DNA from: Bacteroidales bacterium
GTDB taxonomy: Bacteria > Bacteroidota > Bacteroidia > Bacteroidales > UBA932
Reading direction: 5' to 3'
Assembly: GCA_017614795.1 (NCBI GenBank)
Contig: JAGABD010000021.1
Span: 1-64,000, forward strand
DNA length: 64,000 bases
In this document: one piece after another, positions 1-8,727 of the stretch
How the letters are laid out: every line of letters begins with the position of its first letter
Numbering within the stretch: the stretch's first letter is position 1
Made by a program: the position numbers and the translations under genes
Notes under the pieces: model-generated
Databases searched by the model: none
Told to the model about the DNA's origin: nothing
What the model saw: only the letters and a program-made list of their open reading frames with translations

Positions 1-1466
1 GGGATGGGGTTCTTGCTTCCCCACTGGTAATAAAGCCCGAAGGTCAGATATCCGTCGGCAGGGTCAGCTGAAACTGCGCCAAGGTTACGGTCGAGGAAGT
101 AGGCCTGGTCGCCATGGTTGTTGGTGATAAGCACATCAGCGGGAGCGGAATTGAGCCTCCAGATATGCCAGCTCCAGAGAATGACGCCGTTTGCATCCCT
201 GGCTGCAATCAGGGCGTTGCCCTGGGCGCTGTTGTCCGGAGTGCTGAAATAGATATTACCGTCAGGACCAATAGCGGGGCTCGTTACAATCATTCCAACA
301 GGGCTTCCGTTGCCCGCAGGGAGATTCTCCGTTTCCCAAAGAACCTGCACGGAAGCGATATCCGCAGTGGTGGTCCTTGCGCCCGGGCTGAAGCGGTACC
401 TCGTATTCGGCTCCGTTACGATATAGCAGTTGACCTCTCCCTCGAGCCCGCGTGCTGCCCTGCCGTCGAAGTTGGTGATGGTGCTGAGCTTGTTGCGGGC
501 AGTCGTATAGGCGGAAGTATAATCGAATTGAGAGAGCTCGACGTCGTTCTCGTCGTACAACACGATTTTGAAGCCATTGGGCAGGCTTACGCCGGGCATC
601 AACGCGATGTAATTGTCGCCTGTATGGATGTCCGTATTGGTGATGGACGTGTAAGTTGTCGCATCATCATTAAATTTGGCATAAACGCCGGTATCGAAGG
701 TGTATTTCAGATCGCTGTATCCGAGAGTCTCGCCGTTGGCCCCTGTGAGCACGGCCTTTTTGATTGCCGGATTGCTTGTGTTGAAATGAACCATCGAGTT
801 CAGGTTCTTGAACGTAAGCTGGCTGTTGGTGCTCATTGCATAGGAAATCTGCGCGGTGGCGTTGGTCTGCACGTCAGGGAATATATAACGCAGATATGAG
901 TGGGTGTAGTTGTTGGTACTTCCTGTACGCCTGTCGGCTATGCAATTGTAATAGGTGATATCGTTTTGCTGATCGCGATATCTGAAAGGATATACCGCAA
1001 CATAATAATCAGCTCCTGTAATCTTGCTCTGGTCGGCGGCCGGCACCGTGAAAGTAAACGTGGCGGTGCTGCTACCACCGGATTCCAGGGGATCCGACAT
1101 TATGGTTAGGTTTGGATTTCCGGTCGTGCCGACGCCTGCACGGGCGCCACCGGATGCTGCCTGGTATGGCCAGTTGGTTTCCACGCCAAGGTTGTACTCT
1201 ATCCCGTCGACAGTCCTGACGACATATTTGAATGCGAACAATCCAATCTGGTCTCCCGTTTGCCAGACCACGCTGCTTCCGTCGATGGCGGCTTTGTCGG
1301 GAGTGGCGCCGCTTTCGTTGTCGAGAGTGGCGGTGAAGCTGATTTTGACCATTCCCGGCGCATCCTGAGTGCGCACTTTTTCCGGAGTTTCTTTTGTGCA
1401 GGATATCATCCCGAAGGCGAGCGCCGCTGCGGCGCAAAGGCCCAATACAAAGTTCATCTTTTTCAT
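1..1466 (-). CDS. FISUMP-domain surface lipoprotein, C-terminus cut by window edge
   Basis: An open frame runs from ATG at 1466 to the left edge (488 codons) without a stop. The N-terminus is a lipoprotein signal: MKK, a hydrophobic Ala/Leu stretch, then a MISC lipobox, so the protein should be anchored in the outer membrane. The middle resembles fimbrillin-like Bacteroidales surface proteins (VVWQTGDQIGLFAF, then beta-rich segments). The last visible part contains AYFLDRNLGA followed by GLYYQWGSKNP, the hallmark of the FISUMP 'major paralogous domain' found in Fibrobacter and Bacteroidetes surface proteins. It follows a 46-codon small ORF by 6 nt and probably shares its transcript. Function is unknown; display at the cell surface or an adhesin-like role is inferred. 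The true C-terminus lies outside the window. Confidence 0.85.
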   Translation of the reverse strand, partial: MKKMNFVLGLCAAAALAFGMISCTKETPEKVRTQDAPGMVKISFTATLDNESGATPDKAAIDGSSVVWQTGDQIGLFAFKYVVRTVDGIEYNLGVETNWPYQAASGGARAGVGTTGNPNLTIMSDPLESGGSSTATFTFTVPAADQSKITGADYYVAVYPFRYRDQQNDITYYNCIADRRTGSTNNYTHSYLRYIFPDVQTNATAQISYAMSTNSQLTFKNLNSMVHFNTSNPAIKKAVLTGANGETLGYSDLKYTFDTGVYAKFNDDATTYTSITNTDIHTGDNYIALMPGVSLPNGFKIVLYDENDVELSQFDYTSAYTTARNKLSTITNFDGRAARGLEGEVNCYIVTEPNTRYRFSPGARTTTADIASVQVLWETENLPAGNGSPVGMIVTSPAIGPDGNIYFSTPDNSAQGNALIAARDANGVILWSWHIWRLNSAPADVLITNNHGDQAYFLDRNLGAVSADPADGYLTFGLYYQWGSKNPI

Positions 1467-1472
1467 GGCCTT

Positions 1473-1613
1473 CTAGATTTCGTCTTCAGAATAACTTTCT
1501 GTTCCGGCTTGCGCGCCCGGAGAGAGCACGCTAATTCCCAGAACGGCATCCTCGCAAATGCAAGGAACCACCTCACACTGGGGGGTGAGATAAACACTCT
1601 TTTTGTTTTCCAT
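1473..1613 (-). CDS. Small Cys-containing ORF (46 aa) upstream of surface lipoprotein
   Basis: A 46-residue frame begins MENKKSVYLTP and ends in an acidic Ser/Glu/Asp tail. The opening (a few polar residues, a Tyr, then Thr-Pro) is typical of very small conserved ORFs that precede fimbrillin-like or FISUMP lipoprotein genes in Bacteroidales. I chose ATG at 1613 rather than an upstream start near 1655, because the upstream part overlaps the likely -7 box (1653-1660). It has no signal peptide or membrane helix and two cysteines close together (PCIC). It could be a leader peptide, a small regulator or a chaperone-like partner; none of these is shown. The lipoprotein gene starts 6 nt after its stop. 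Confidence 0.6.
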   Translation of the reverse strand: MENKKSVYLTPQCEVVPCICEDAVLGISVLSPGAQAGTESYSEDEI

Positions 1614-1652
1614 ATATAGTAGTTTATTGTTAATAATCATCGCACAAGCACA

Positions 1653-1660
1653 CAAATATA
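1653..1660 (-). promoter_or_regulatory. -7 box TATATTTG for small ORF/lipoprotein operon
   Basis: A perfect match to the Bacteroidetes -7 consensus TAnnTTTG lies on the minus strand, 39 nt upstream of the ATG at 1613. This is one of the promoters here that leaves a normal-length leader. Confidence 0.6.
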
Positions 1661-1661
1661 C

Positions 1662-1952
1662 TCATTTACGGCCAAAGTGGTCCACGGCCTTCCATAAAAA
1701 CCACATCAGCGCGCCCCAGGCAAGAAACAGCAGGTAGTAAATCCAGGAGGGGATGTCGGTGGGGTTAGGCGTGTCGGACTGAGGAACGTGCTTCTCAAAA
1801 TCGGGAATGTCGGCATAGTAGTATGCCCCGGCGCCGAAGTCGTAGCCGTCAACCACGCCCATGTGGTGCCAGACAATATACACGACTGCGAGCAGGCTCG
1901 CCACCGCCAGCGCGATGGTCAGGAGCCTGCCCGCTGAGAGTCTGCGTTTCAT
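1662..1952 (-). CDS. Small two-helix membrane protein, unknown function
   Basis: The protein has 96 residues. A basic N-terminus (MKRRLSAGR) leads into a first hydrophobic helix at about residues 10-28. A Tyr/Asp/Pro-rich loop of about 40 residues follows, then a second helix near residues 69-86 and a short polar tail. With a positively charged N-terminus and C-terminus, both ends are likely cytoplasmic and the loop periplasmic. Its ATG directly abuts the stop codon of the YeiH-type transporter, so the two genes are almost certainly co-transcribed and perhaps functionally coupled. I do not recognise a family. Confidence 0.7.
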   Translation of the reverse strand: MKRRLSAGRLLTIALAVASLLAVVYIVWHHMGVVDGYDFGAGAYYYADIPDFEKHVPQSDTPNPTDIPSWIYYLLFLAWGALMWFLWKAVDHFGRK

Positions 1953-3311
1953 TTATTTGGTGAAGAGGTCGAGCACCGGCACCTTGAACAGCACGCCGGA
2001 AAGCAGGAACCATACCGCAAAGAGGGTAAGGACGATGTTGAACACCTGTCCGACCACATAGAGCCAGAGGACCTTGCCGCCCTGCATCTTCTTGATTATC
2101 TCCTTGAAATTGGTGTCGAGGCCGATGCTGGTGAATGCCAGCACGAAAGCCCAGTTCTTGTACTGGTCCAGCACCTTGTTGATGGCGCCGACTTCGCTGC
2201 CGCCGCAGAGAGGCATAATCACGAAGGAAGCCACCAGGCTGGCCACGAAGAAGCCGATGATGAACTTGGGGAAGCGGTTCCAGATTTCAATGGCGCCGAC
2301 CTTCTCGCCGGGGTTCTTGTCGATCCGGGTGGCGAAGAACAGAGCCACGAAGAAGGCGATGAATCCGATGAGGATGTTCTGGATGCTCTTGACCAGCACC
2401 GCGGCCTGCTCCGCTTCGGGTCCGAGCGCGTTCCCTGCGAGCACCACCGCTCCGGTTGAATCAACCGTACCGCCGATAAGCGAGCCTCCCATAAGGGCGT
2501 TCATTCCGCAGGCGCGTATGATCATAGGCTCGAAGACCATCATTAGGATGGTGAAGATTATGGAGATGGAAATGGCGAGGCCGAGGTCTTCCTTCTTGCA
2601 GCGAGATGCGGCTCCCGTTGCGATTGCCGCTGAGGTGCCGCAGACGCTGGTTGCCGATGCGAGGGTGATTACCAGGGGCTTGTTGTCCATCTTGAGGACC
2701 TTGGTGCCGAACCACCACATGAAGATGATGACGATGGGGGTGACTATCCACGCGATGCCGAGGCCGTAGAGGCCGAACTTTGCGATGTTGCTGAACAGCA
2801 CGCTGAAACCCATTATCACCAGACCGGTCTTGATGTAGAACTCGGTGCGGATGGCGGGCTTGAGCCACTGCGGTACTCCTACTGTATTTGATATCAACAG
2901 ACCCACGATCAGTGCCCAGAAAGCCCATTCGAGGTAGCGGTTGAGAGTGAACTCGGCGCTGATGAGGCGCACGGCGACAGCCACCACGAAGAGTACCACG
3001 AAGGCGGGGAGGAACTTGCGTATCTTTTCTCCCTGAAGCTTCACTCCCGCGGCGAAGAGGACCGCCAGCACGCCGAATGTGCGCGCGAGCTTGATCCAGA
3101 AGGCCTTGGCGGCGAGTTGCTCGGCGAGGGGAACGGCCTTGGAAACGCCGCTTTCGCCCCAGGTCCAGGTGCTGAATTTGAGTGCGTCGAATTTGAATGC
3201 GCCGGTAAGCACGGCGACAGCTCCGATAGCGATTACGATGAAGCCCAGCCATACGGCGAGCCAGTCTTCGGATTTCCAGAGTTTGGAAACGGTAGAGGTT
3301 TTAGTGTCCAT
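1953..3311 (-). CDS. YeiH-family (UPF0324) putative sulfate exporter
   Basis: This is a 452-residue polytopic inner-membrane protein of the YeiH/Cons_hypoth698 family, annotated elsewhere as putative sulfate exporters. The actual substrate is not established by sequence. About 10 hydrophobic helices are visible. Conserved family segments include KTGLVIMGFSVLF, ITLASATSVCGTSAAIAT and the SIGLDTNFKE segment near the C-terminus. The start at 3311 (MDTKTSTVSKLWK) was chosen because a longer frame upstream would read through the promoter and the divergent gene. A TACCTTTG -7 box ends 8 nt before this ATG. The downstream 96-aa membrane protein is adjoining. Confidence 0.85.
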   Translation of the reverse strand: MDTKTSTVSKLWKSEDWLAVWLGFIVIAIGAVAVLTGAFKFDALKFSTWTWGESGVSKAVPLAEQLAAKAFWIKLARTFGVLAVLFAAGVKLQGEKIRKFLPAFVVLFVVAVAVRLISAEFTLNRYLEWAFWALIVGLLISNTVGVPQWLKPAIRTEFYIKTGLVIMGFSVLFSNIAKFGLYGLGIAWIVTPIVIIFMWWFGTKVLKMDNKPLVITLASATSVCGTSAAIATGAASRCKKEDLGLAISISIIFTILMMVFEPMIIRACGMNALMGGSLIGGTVDSTGAVVLAGNALGPEAEQAAVLVKSIQNILIGFIAFFVALFFATRIDKNPGEKVGAIEIWNRFPKFIIGFFVASLVASFVIMPLCGGSEVGAINKVLDQYKNWAFVLAFTSIGLDTNFKEIIKKMQGGKVLWLYVVGQVFNIVLTLFAVWFLLSGVLFKVPVLDLFTK

Positions 3312-3319
3312 AACAGGTC

Positions 3320-3327
3320 CAAAGGTA
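3320..3327 (-). promoter_or_regulatory. -7 box TACCTTTG for the YeiH-family gene
   Basis: TAnnTTTG on the minus strand, 8 nt from the ATG at 3311. It predicts an mRNA with almost no 5' leader and supports the start choice. Confidence 0.6.
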
Positions 3328-3340
3328 AGCAAAAAAAGCG

Positions 3341-3348
3341 TATCTTCG
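3341..3348 (+). promoter_or_regulatory. -7 box TATCTTCG for the CpXC-domain gene
   Basis: One mismatch to TAnnTTTG, 6 nt before the ATG at 3355, divergent from the YeiH promoter about 14 bp away. Weaker than most boxes in this window. Confidence 0.45.
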
Positions 3349-3354
3349 CAAAGT

Positions 3355-3978
3355 ATGTCCAAGCAGATATCCATAAAGGCGCGTTGCGCAAAGTGCGGGA
3401 AAGTGCACGAAGTGCAGGCCGTGCAGAGCGTGAACACGGCCGAAAACCCCGAACTCAAGGAGGAGGTTTGCAGCGGGCGCATCTTCGTATGGACCTGCCC
3501 CGAATGCGGCGCTCCCAACCTCGCCAAGTGGCCCTTCCTCTATCACGACCCTGGCCAGAACCTCATCCTCTGGCTTAGCGACGGCCGTCCCGAAACCGAA
3601 TCGCAGATGGTCGGGACCATCGCCTCGGAAGAAGGCCTTGGAACTTATACCTGCCGCATTGTGGACACTCCGGGCGACCTGGTGGAGAAGATAAGCATCT
3701 TCGACGCGGGCCTTGACGACGTGGCGATGGAACTCTGCAAATTCGTCACGCGGCAGGAACTGGACAAGGACGTCGCCCTGCGCTTCTACCGCATCGAAGG
3801 GCCCGACCACGACATCACACTCGCTTATCCCGAGAACGGGCAGATGCAGATGGTGCAGATCGGATTCAACGTCTACGAGGACAGCGCGGCCATAGTACGG
3901 CGAAACCCCTCGATTGCCGAAGCGTCGAAGGGTCTCGTTCGCGTGGACCGCGACTGGATAGAAAGATTTCTCGCCTAA
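3355..3978 (+). CDS. CpXC-domain protein
   Basis: The protein has 207 residues. The N-terminus carries two Cys-x-x-Cys knuckles (ARCAKCGKVHE and WTCPECGAPN), as in the CpXC domain family, which is probably zinc-binding. The remainder is a mixed alpha/beta region with no catalytic motif that I recognise. There is no signal peptide or membrane helix, so it should be cytoplasmic. The start at 3355 (MSKQISIKARCAKC) places the first CxxC ten residues in, and a longer frame upstream would cross the divergent promoter. The stop codon overlaps the convergent gene's stop by 4 nt. The biological role of the family is unknown to me. Confidence 0.75.
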   Translation: MSKQISIKARCAKCGKVHEVQAVQSVNTAENPELKEEVCSGRIFVWTCPECGAPNLAKWPFLYHDPGQNLILWLSDGRPETESQMVGTIASEEGLGTYTCRIVDTPGDLVEKISIFDAGLDDVAMELCKFVTRQELDKDVALRFYRIEGPDHDITLAYPENGQMQMVQIGFNVYEDSAAIVRRNPSIAEASKGLVRVDRDWIERFLA

Positions 3979-6923
3979 AGGTCCGTAGTCAGGACGAAAG
4001 TACCGTAGGACTTGCTCTCGGGAGTGAGTCCTTTCATGTATTTGAACCCGATGCGAAGGTCGTACGGCATCCAGGCGAAGTTGCAGAGCCTTATTATGAA
4101 CGATGCGCCGGCCTGCGCTATAAAGTCGGTCCTGTTCAGGCCGCCGAACAGATTCTTCACCGAGTCGGTGCCTACGTACGAGTGGGCGTGGAGTTCGAAG
4201 TTCCTTATGTAAGTGACGGGGCTCAGGAAACTCCAGTCGACGGGGGCGAAGGGCAGTGCGTATTCGGCGGTGAGGTAGGATACCTCGCGGTTATAGAAAT
4301 GGCTTCTGTAGCTCTTTTGGGCGTGGGCGGTGAGCAGAATGCCGTGGGTGCGCATCAGGCCGGGAAGATAGCAGTACGCCAAAGCGTAGTTGATGTTGTC
4401 GCAGGTTAGGGTCTTGTTCTGGTACAGGTGCAGTTCCCTGTTGTTGCTGTGGATGTTTCCGACGTTGAAGCCGATGCCCCAGCGGGGGAAGATGCAGGAA
4501 GACGGGACGCCCTGCACCGAGTATGCGCGCAGGCTCGCAATTCCGTGGAAGCTGCCCTTGTGCGACATAGTATAATAGGTTCCCCAGTGGTCTTCCACGT
4601 CGGGCATCCTGTCGTTGCTGTAGGTAACCTGGTATGCGGGAATCAAGCCTCTGTTCCATCCTCGGCGGGACAGGTCGAGAGGGAGATAGAAGTCTCCGCT
4701 GATCTTGACAAGCGGTTTGCCGCTGCTTTTGCGGGAGTAGTCTATGATCGTGGAGTCGTTCCTGTTGGTGACCAGATAGCGGTTGAGGTAGGATTCCCTT
4801 TCGCCTATGTCGAGACGCAGGCCCATTTTGACCGGCAGGCCCGTGTAGAGCAGCTGGGCGTGGAAAGCGGGATGTATGCCGGTGCTGTCCTCGAGCTCGG
4901 TGGCCGTGCGATATTGTTCCTCGTTTACATAATCGCTTTCGAGGCTGAAGCCGAACATCCCCGTGAGAGTCCCCAGGTCGTTCTGTGTCCAGACCGTGGC
5001 TCCGAGGGAGCCCGGGGTGGTCGTAGTCTCGTACGAGAGATCCTCCAGCGGGTTATAGTCGATGTAAATCGGGGCCCAGGAATGGAAGCGGAACGCGTGC
5101 AGGCCCTTACGGTAGCGCGCGGGTTCGGAAACCGAGACGTCGATTTTTTCGGGCTGCGCGGCTTCTCCCTTCGACAGGGCGGCAGCGGTGGCGTTGGCGG
5201 AGGAGACGAATCCTGCATCCAGCGCTGTCAGCGACGATGCCGGCAGCTTGTATATGCCATTGCTCCGGGCGCTCTGGGAAGTGTAGTAGATTTCGCTTCC
5301 GTCGGGCGAGAACACGCAGTTCTTCACTCCTCTCTTCGTGGAGCTTCGCTGCAGCAGGCGCCCGCTCTGCACATCGAGGGAATAGAGTTCCATCTCTCCG
5401 GAGAATTCTCCGCAGAACCAGATTGCGCCTTCGTGCCAGAAGGGCGTCGCGACGCTTGCGAACGCGGGGCCGGCGACGGGGCGCCAGTCGCTTGCCCTGT
5501 ATATGCCGTAGCCTTCTTCGGTTACCGCGCTGGCATACCATCCGAAAGGCGTCCAGACGGGTTCCACGACCTGAATCCCCGCAGGGGCGGCGATACTGTC
5601 GACAAGTTTGCCGCTTTCGAATACATCCAGGCGGGTAAGGCCATTTTCGAGATACTCCGCAACGGCTATCTCTCCGTCGAGCCCGGCGGCCGCGTTATAG
5701 AGTTTGCGGTTCTTTACCACCGCGGCAATCTTCCCGTCGGGCCCCATCGCATAGAGCCTCGAGCTCGATTCCATCTCCCAGAGAGGGCTGGGGGTGTACT
5801 CCGTCCACCAGAGGGTGCCGGTCGCTTCATCCACCGCGAGCTTGGTGCCGGCGCGGGTGAACACCCTTTCGTGACGGCTTTTGCCCGAAGGGGAGATGCG
5901 CACGAGTTCCGTGTTACGCTGCATTCCGGAGCGCAGGGCAACCAGTTCGTCGCCGAGGAAGACAAGGTTGGAATAGCTGTCGTAGAGCCTGTCGGGAGAC
6001 GTTACAGGCGTTCCTTCGACGAAGGGAGCCCTTTCGGCGCGCAGCGAATCGGCCGTCCGCCATTCCGAACGGAAATGTTCCTCCACCTCGCCGAACGCTG
6101 CCTTGAATTTCTTCCCGGACACCTGTTTCACGGTCTTCTGCAGGTTCCAGAAACGCCAGGCGCGCTGGTCGAGACGGTAGTAGTAGAGCCCCGTGAATTC
6201 GGGCTCGTTGTAGGTGGCGCGCATACCTGCGACCAGTACGTAGCCGGCCCTGTAATAATCGGGGGTATAATTCTTTTGGGAGCCGTAGCGCCATTGCCAG
6301 AAGTCGCGGGACTGTCCCTCGTCGAAAGCAGCCTTGTAGTAGCGCAGGAAGTCGGAACTGCGTCCGCGTCCGTAGCCGGAGAGGGCGGTTTCAGCCGCAA
6401 CTGCATCGCCTTCCAGCAATGCGGGTCCGGGATAGATGCCGGCGAGTCCTCCCGTGCAAAGCTGTCCGAAAAGAGTGCTGAAAGTATTGAAGGTACCGGG
6501 GAACCGGCCGAACTGCATCTGGGCTACGTGCCTGTTTTCGTGCAACGTCAGCTGGTCCATCCAGGGCCAGGCCTCGGCGCCGTATGCGGAAGGAATGGTA
6601 TAGAGGTCCATCGTCCTGGGAGCCCAGGCGACGCTTCCGTTGGAGTAGGCGTTGAAGGGGTGCAGCACTACGGGCATCGGCTTGGAGTAAAGCTGGTTGG
6701 GAGTAGTGTAGCAACTGTTGCCCACCACCCTTTGGTACTGTTCGAGCGAAACGGCGTATGCCCTGGCGAGAGAATCCAGCCCTTCGGGATATACGAGGCG
6801 ATAGTGGTCCGTTCGGACGGTGGACCACTTCATCGGACTCTCGTTCCCGACGCTGTAGAACTGTGCTCCGGCCGGTGCCGCGGCAAGCAAAAGAGCCGCT
6901 ATGCAGGCATACAGATATTTCAT
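3975..6923 (-). CDS. Secreted HExxH / beta-propeller / outer-membrane barrel protein
   Basis: The protein has 982 residues and a clear Sec signal peptide (residues 1-20, ending AGAQ). The N-terminal third contains LTLHENRHVAQMQ, an HExxH zinc-binding motif (H128, E129, H132), with ALLEGDAVAAE about 39 residues later supplying a possible third Glu ligand, as in gluzincin metallopeptidases. The middle (about 300-590) has repeated short beta motifs, such as DGSEIYYTS, typical of WD40-like/TolB propellers. The last third (about 620-982) is rich in alternating aromatic/polar strands and resembles an outer-membrane or surface-antigen barrel, ending in TTDL. A combined peptidase-propeller-barrel is plausible for envelope biogenesis or surface proteolysis, but this is inference. 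Convergent with the CpXC gene. Confidence 0.75.
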   Translation of the reverse strand: MKYLYACIAALLLAAAPAGAQFYSVGNESPMKWSTVRTDHYRLVYPEGLDSLARAYAVSLEQYQRVVGNSCYTTPNQLYSKPMPVVLHPFNAYSNGSVAWAPRTMDLYTIPSAYGAEAWPWMDQLTLHENRHVAQMQFGRFPGTFNTFSTLFGQLCTGGLAGIYPGPALLEGDAVAAETALSGYGRGRSSDFLRYYKAAFDEGQSRDFWQWRYGSQKNYTPDYYRAGYVLVAGMRATYNEPEFTGLYYYRLDQRAWRFWNLQKTVKQVSGKKFKAAFGEVEEHFRSEWRTADSLRAERAPFVEGTPVTSPDRLYDSYSNLVFLGDELVALRSGMQRNTELVRISPSGKSRHERVFTRAGTKLAVDEATGTLWWTEYTPSPLWEMESSSRLYAMGPDGKIAAVVKNRKLYNAAAGLDGEIAVAEYLENGLTRLDVFESGKLVDSIAAPAGIQVVEPVWTPFGWYASAVTEEGYGIYRASDWRPVAGPAFASVATPFWHEGAIWFCGEFSGEMELYSLDVQSGRLLQRSSTKRGVKNCVFSPDGSEIYYTSQSARSNGIYKLPASSLTALDAGFVSSANATAAALSKGEAAQPEKIDVSVSEPARYRKGLHAFRFHSWAPIYIDYNPLEDLSYETTTTPGSLGATVWTQNDLGTLTGMFGFSLESDYVNEEQYRTATELEDSTGIHPAFHAQLLYTGLPVKMGLRLDIGERESYLNRYLVTNRNDSTIIDYSRKSSGKPLVKISGDFYLPLDLSRRGWNRGLIPAYQVTYSNDRMPDVEDHWGTYYTMSHKGSFHGIASLRAYSVQGVPSSCIFPRWGIGFNVGNIHSNNRELHLYQNKTLTCDNINYALAYCYLPGLMRTHGILLTAHAQKSYRSHFYNREVSYLTAEYALPFAPVDWSFLSPVTYIRNFELHAHSYVGTDSVKNLFGGLNRTDFIAQAGASFIIRLCNFAWMPYDLRIGFKYMKGLTPESKSYGTFVLTTDL

Positions 6924-6927
6924 GCCG

Positions 6928-6935
6928 CTAATTTA
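6928..6935 (-). promoter_or_regulatory. Possible -7 box TAAATTAG for the HExxH barrel protein
   Basis: One mismatch to TAnnTTTG, 4 nt upstream of the ATG at 6923. Spacing matches the near-leaderless promoters elsewhere in the window, but the match is imperfect. Confidence 0.35.
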
Positions 6936-6978
6936 CACATTTTAGAAGGAAAATCCGTATTTTTACGAGTTCAACAAT

Positions 6979-7935
6979 ATGTCGCTGCGACCTGTCTGCA
7001 TATTCGCTTCGGCGCTTGCCGTGATGTTTTTCTCTTCCTGCAAAGGAGGAGGAAAGGCGCCCGCCGCTTCCGATGTGCGGGAATTCCCCATGGTGAAGGT
7101 GCCGGGGGTCTATGCCGAGCCGGTGGAAATCGAAGAATATGTCGCGGAGCATTATTGGGACCCGTTCTTCGCGCTCGACGGGCCCGTCGATTCGGCGCTG
7201 GTGCTGGGCGTTGCCAAGAGCGAGGTCGAGAAGGCTTTTTCCACCTGGCGGGTGCTTCTGGACGAGATGCCGCTGGAAAAGGCGCAGGGGCTGGTGGCGC
7301 AGTTGTTCAGGAAGACCGAGGCGAAGCATCTTGCCGACACCTCCTCCCGCTTCTATCTTGTGTTTACCGACATTGTTTCGCGCTATCTCTACGACCCCAA
7401 CTCTCCGATGCGCGACGAGGACCTGTACCTGCCTTTCGTGCGTGGCCTGGCCGCATCTCCCTGCACCCGCGAGGACTTCCGCAGGGCCTATGTCCACGAG
7501 GCGAAGATGTGCGAGATGAACCCCCGCGGCAGCATCGCGCCGGACTTTGTGATTACACGCAGCAACGGAAAGAGGTTCAGGCTCCACCAGGTTCCCGCGA
7601 AGCATCTGCTTCTTTTCTTCAGCAATCCCGGATGCCACGCCTGCCAGGAGATAATAAACGACGTGATGTCCATCCCGGACATCAATGTGCGGATAGCATC
7701 CCGCGAGATTGCGGTGGTGAACGTCTATATCGACGAGGATATCGAGTCGTGGATGGCGTACGAGCACAATTATCCGAAGAACTGGTACTCGGGTTACGAT
7801 GCCGCCGGCATCATTCGCGCGGACCTTCTGTACAACGTTCGCGCAATCCCTTCGCTTTACCTGCTTGACGCTGAAAAGCGCATCGTCTTGAAGGACGCCC
7901 CCACCGCCCGGGTGAAGGCGGAATTACTGGACTAG
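6979..7935 (+). CDS. Thioredoxin-like lipoprotein with DUF5106-like N-terminal region
   Basis: The protein has 318 residues. The signal sequence ends in FFSSC, giving a lipidated Cys21. A helical region of about 150 residues (starting [16 protein letters not shown]) resembles the DUF5106 domain that precedes thioredoxin folds in Bacteroidetes. The C-terminal half has a thioredoxin-like core: [16 protein letters not shown] carries a CxxC pair (C219, C222) and AIPSLYLLD supplies the cis-Pro loop. A periplasmic thiol-disulfide oxidoreductase role on exported proteins is likely. It is divergent from the barrel protein and overlaps convergent thyA by 4 nt. I could not identify a good -7 box; a weak candidate lies near 6958. 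Confidence 0.8.
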   Translation: MSLRPVCIFASALAVMFFSSCKGGGKAPAASDVREFPMVKVPGVYAEPVEIEEYVAEHYWDPFFALDGPVDSALVLGVAKSEVEKAFSTWRVLLDEMPLEKAQGLVAQLFRKTEAKHLADTSSRFYLVFTDIVSRYLYDPNSPMRDEDLYLPFVRGLAASPCTREDFRRAYVHEAKMCEMNPRGSIAPDFVITRSNGKRFRLHQVPAKHLLLFFSNPGCHACQEIINDVMSIPDINVRIASREIAVVNVYIDEDIESWMAYEHNYPKNWYSGYDAAGIIRADLLYNVRAIPSLYLLDAEKRIVLKDAPTARVKAELLD

Positions 7936-8726
7936 ACGGCAACCGGGGCCTTGATGGCAGGCCAGGGGTCGTAATCGACAAGGGTGAAGTCTTCGTATTT
8001 GAAATCGAAGACGCTCTTCACTTCCGGATTCAGAATCATCTTGGGCAGCGCCCTCGGGGTGCGGCTGAGCTGTTCGTCAACCTGCTCGAAATGGTTCAGG
8101 TAGATGTGCGTGTCGCCCGTGGTGTGGATGAATTCGCCGGGTTTCAGTCCGCATTCCTGAGCAATCATCATTGTCAGCAGAGCGTAGGAGGCGATGTTGA
8201 ACGGCACGCCGAGGAAGGTGTCCGCGCTGCGCTGATAAAGCTGGCAGCTGAGTTTGCCGTCGGCCACGTAGAACTGGAAGAGGCAATGGCAAGGAGGCAG
8301 GGCCATCCTGTCCACTTCGCCAGGGTTCCAGGCGCAAACGAGCATTCGGCGGGAATCCGGATTATGCTTGATGGTGTCGATTACCTGCGAAAGCTGGTCG
8401 ATGCTGCGGCCGTCGGGTGCGGGCCAGCTGCGCCACTGGTGTCCGTATACCGGACCCAGGTCGCCGTTCTCGTCGGCCCACTCATCCCAGATGCTCACCC
8501 CGTGGTCCTTGAGATACTTTATGTTGGTATCGCCAGAAATGAACCACAGGAGCTCATAAATAATGGACTTGAGATGAACCTTCTTGGTGGTCAGGAGGGG
8601 GAAGCCCTCGCTCAGGTCGAAACGCATCTGGTAGCCGAACACGCTCTGTGTGCCCACTCCGGTGCGATCGTGTTTTATCGTTCCGTGTTCGCGGATATGC
8701 CGCAAAAGATCGAGATACTGCTTCAT
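7932..8726 (-). CDS. thyA: Thymidylate synthase
   Basis: The protein has 264 residues, the normal length for the E. coli ThyA type. It converts dUMP to dTMP using methylene-tetrahydrofolate. Recognisable segments include an N-terminal [14 protein letters not shown] (phosphate-binding Arg), [22 protein letters not shown] and the nucleophile region [14 protein letters not shown], in which the first Cys aligns with E. coli Cys146. It is the last gene of a minus-strand operon that begins with folA, which regenerates the tetrahydrofolate that ThyA oxidises; galM and an unknown secreted protein lie between. It starts 1 nt after the galM stop. Confidence 0.97.
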   Translation of the reverse strand: MKQYLDLLRHIREHGTIKHDRTGVGTQSVFGYQMRFDLSEGFPLLTTKKVHLKSIIYELLWFISGDTNIKYLKDHGVSIWDEWADENGDLGPVYGHQWRSWPAPDGRSIDQLSQVIDTIKHNPDSRRMLVCAWNPGEVDRMALPPCHCLFQFYVADGKLSCQLYQRSADTFLGVPFNIASYALLTMMIAQECGLKPGEFIHTTGDTHIYLNHFEQVDEQLSRTPRALPKMILNPEVKSVFDFKYEDFTLVDYDPWPAIKAPVAV

Positions 8727-8727
8727 T

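Noticed and set aside
4428..7868. Very long open frame on the plus strand (over 1,100 codons)
   Set aside because: It is antisense to the HExxH barrel protein and runs through the start of the thioredoxin-like gene. The translation has no domain-like pattern; high GC alone creates such frames here.
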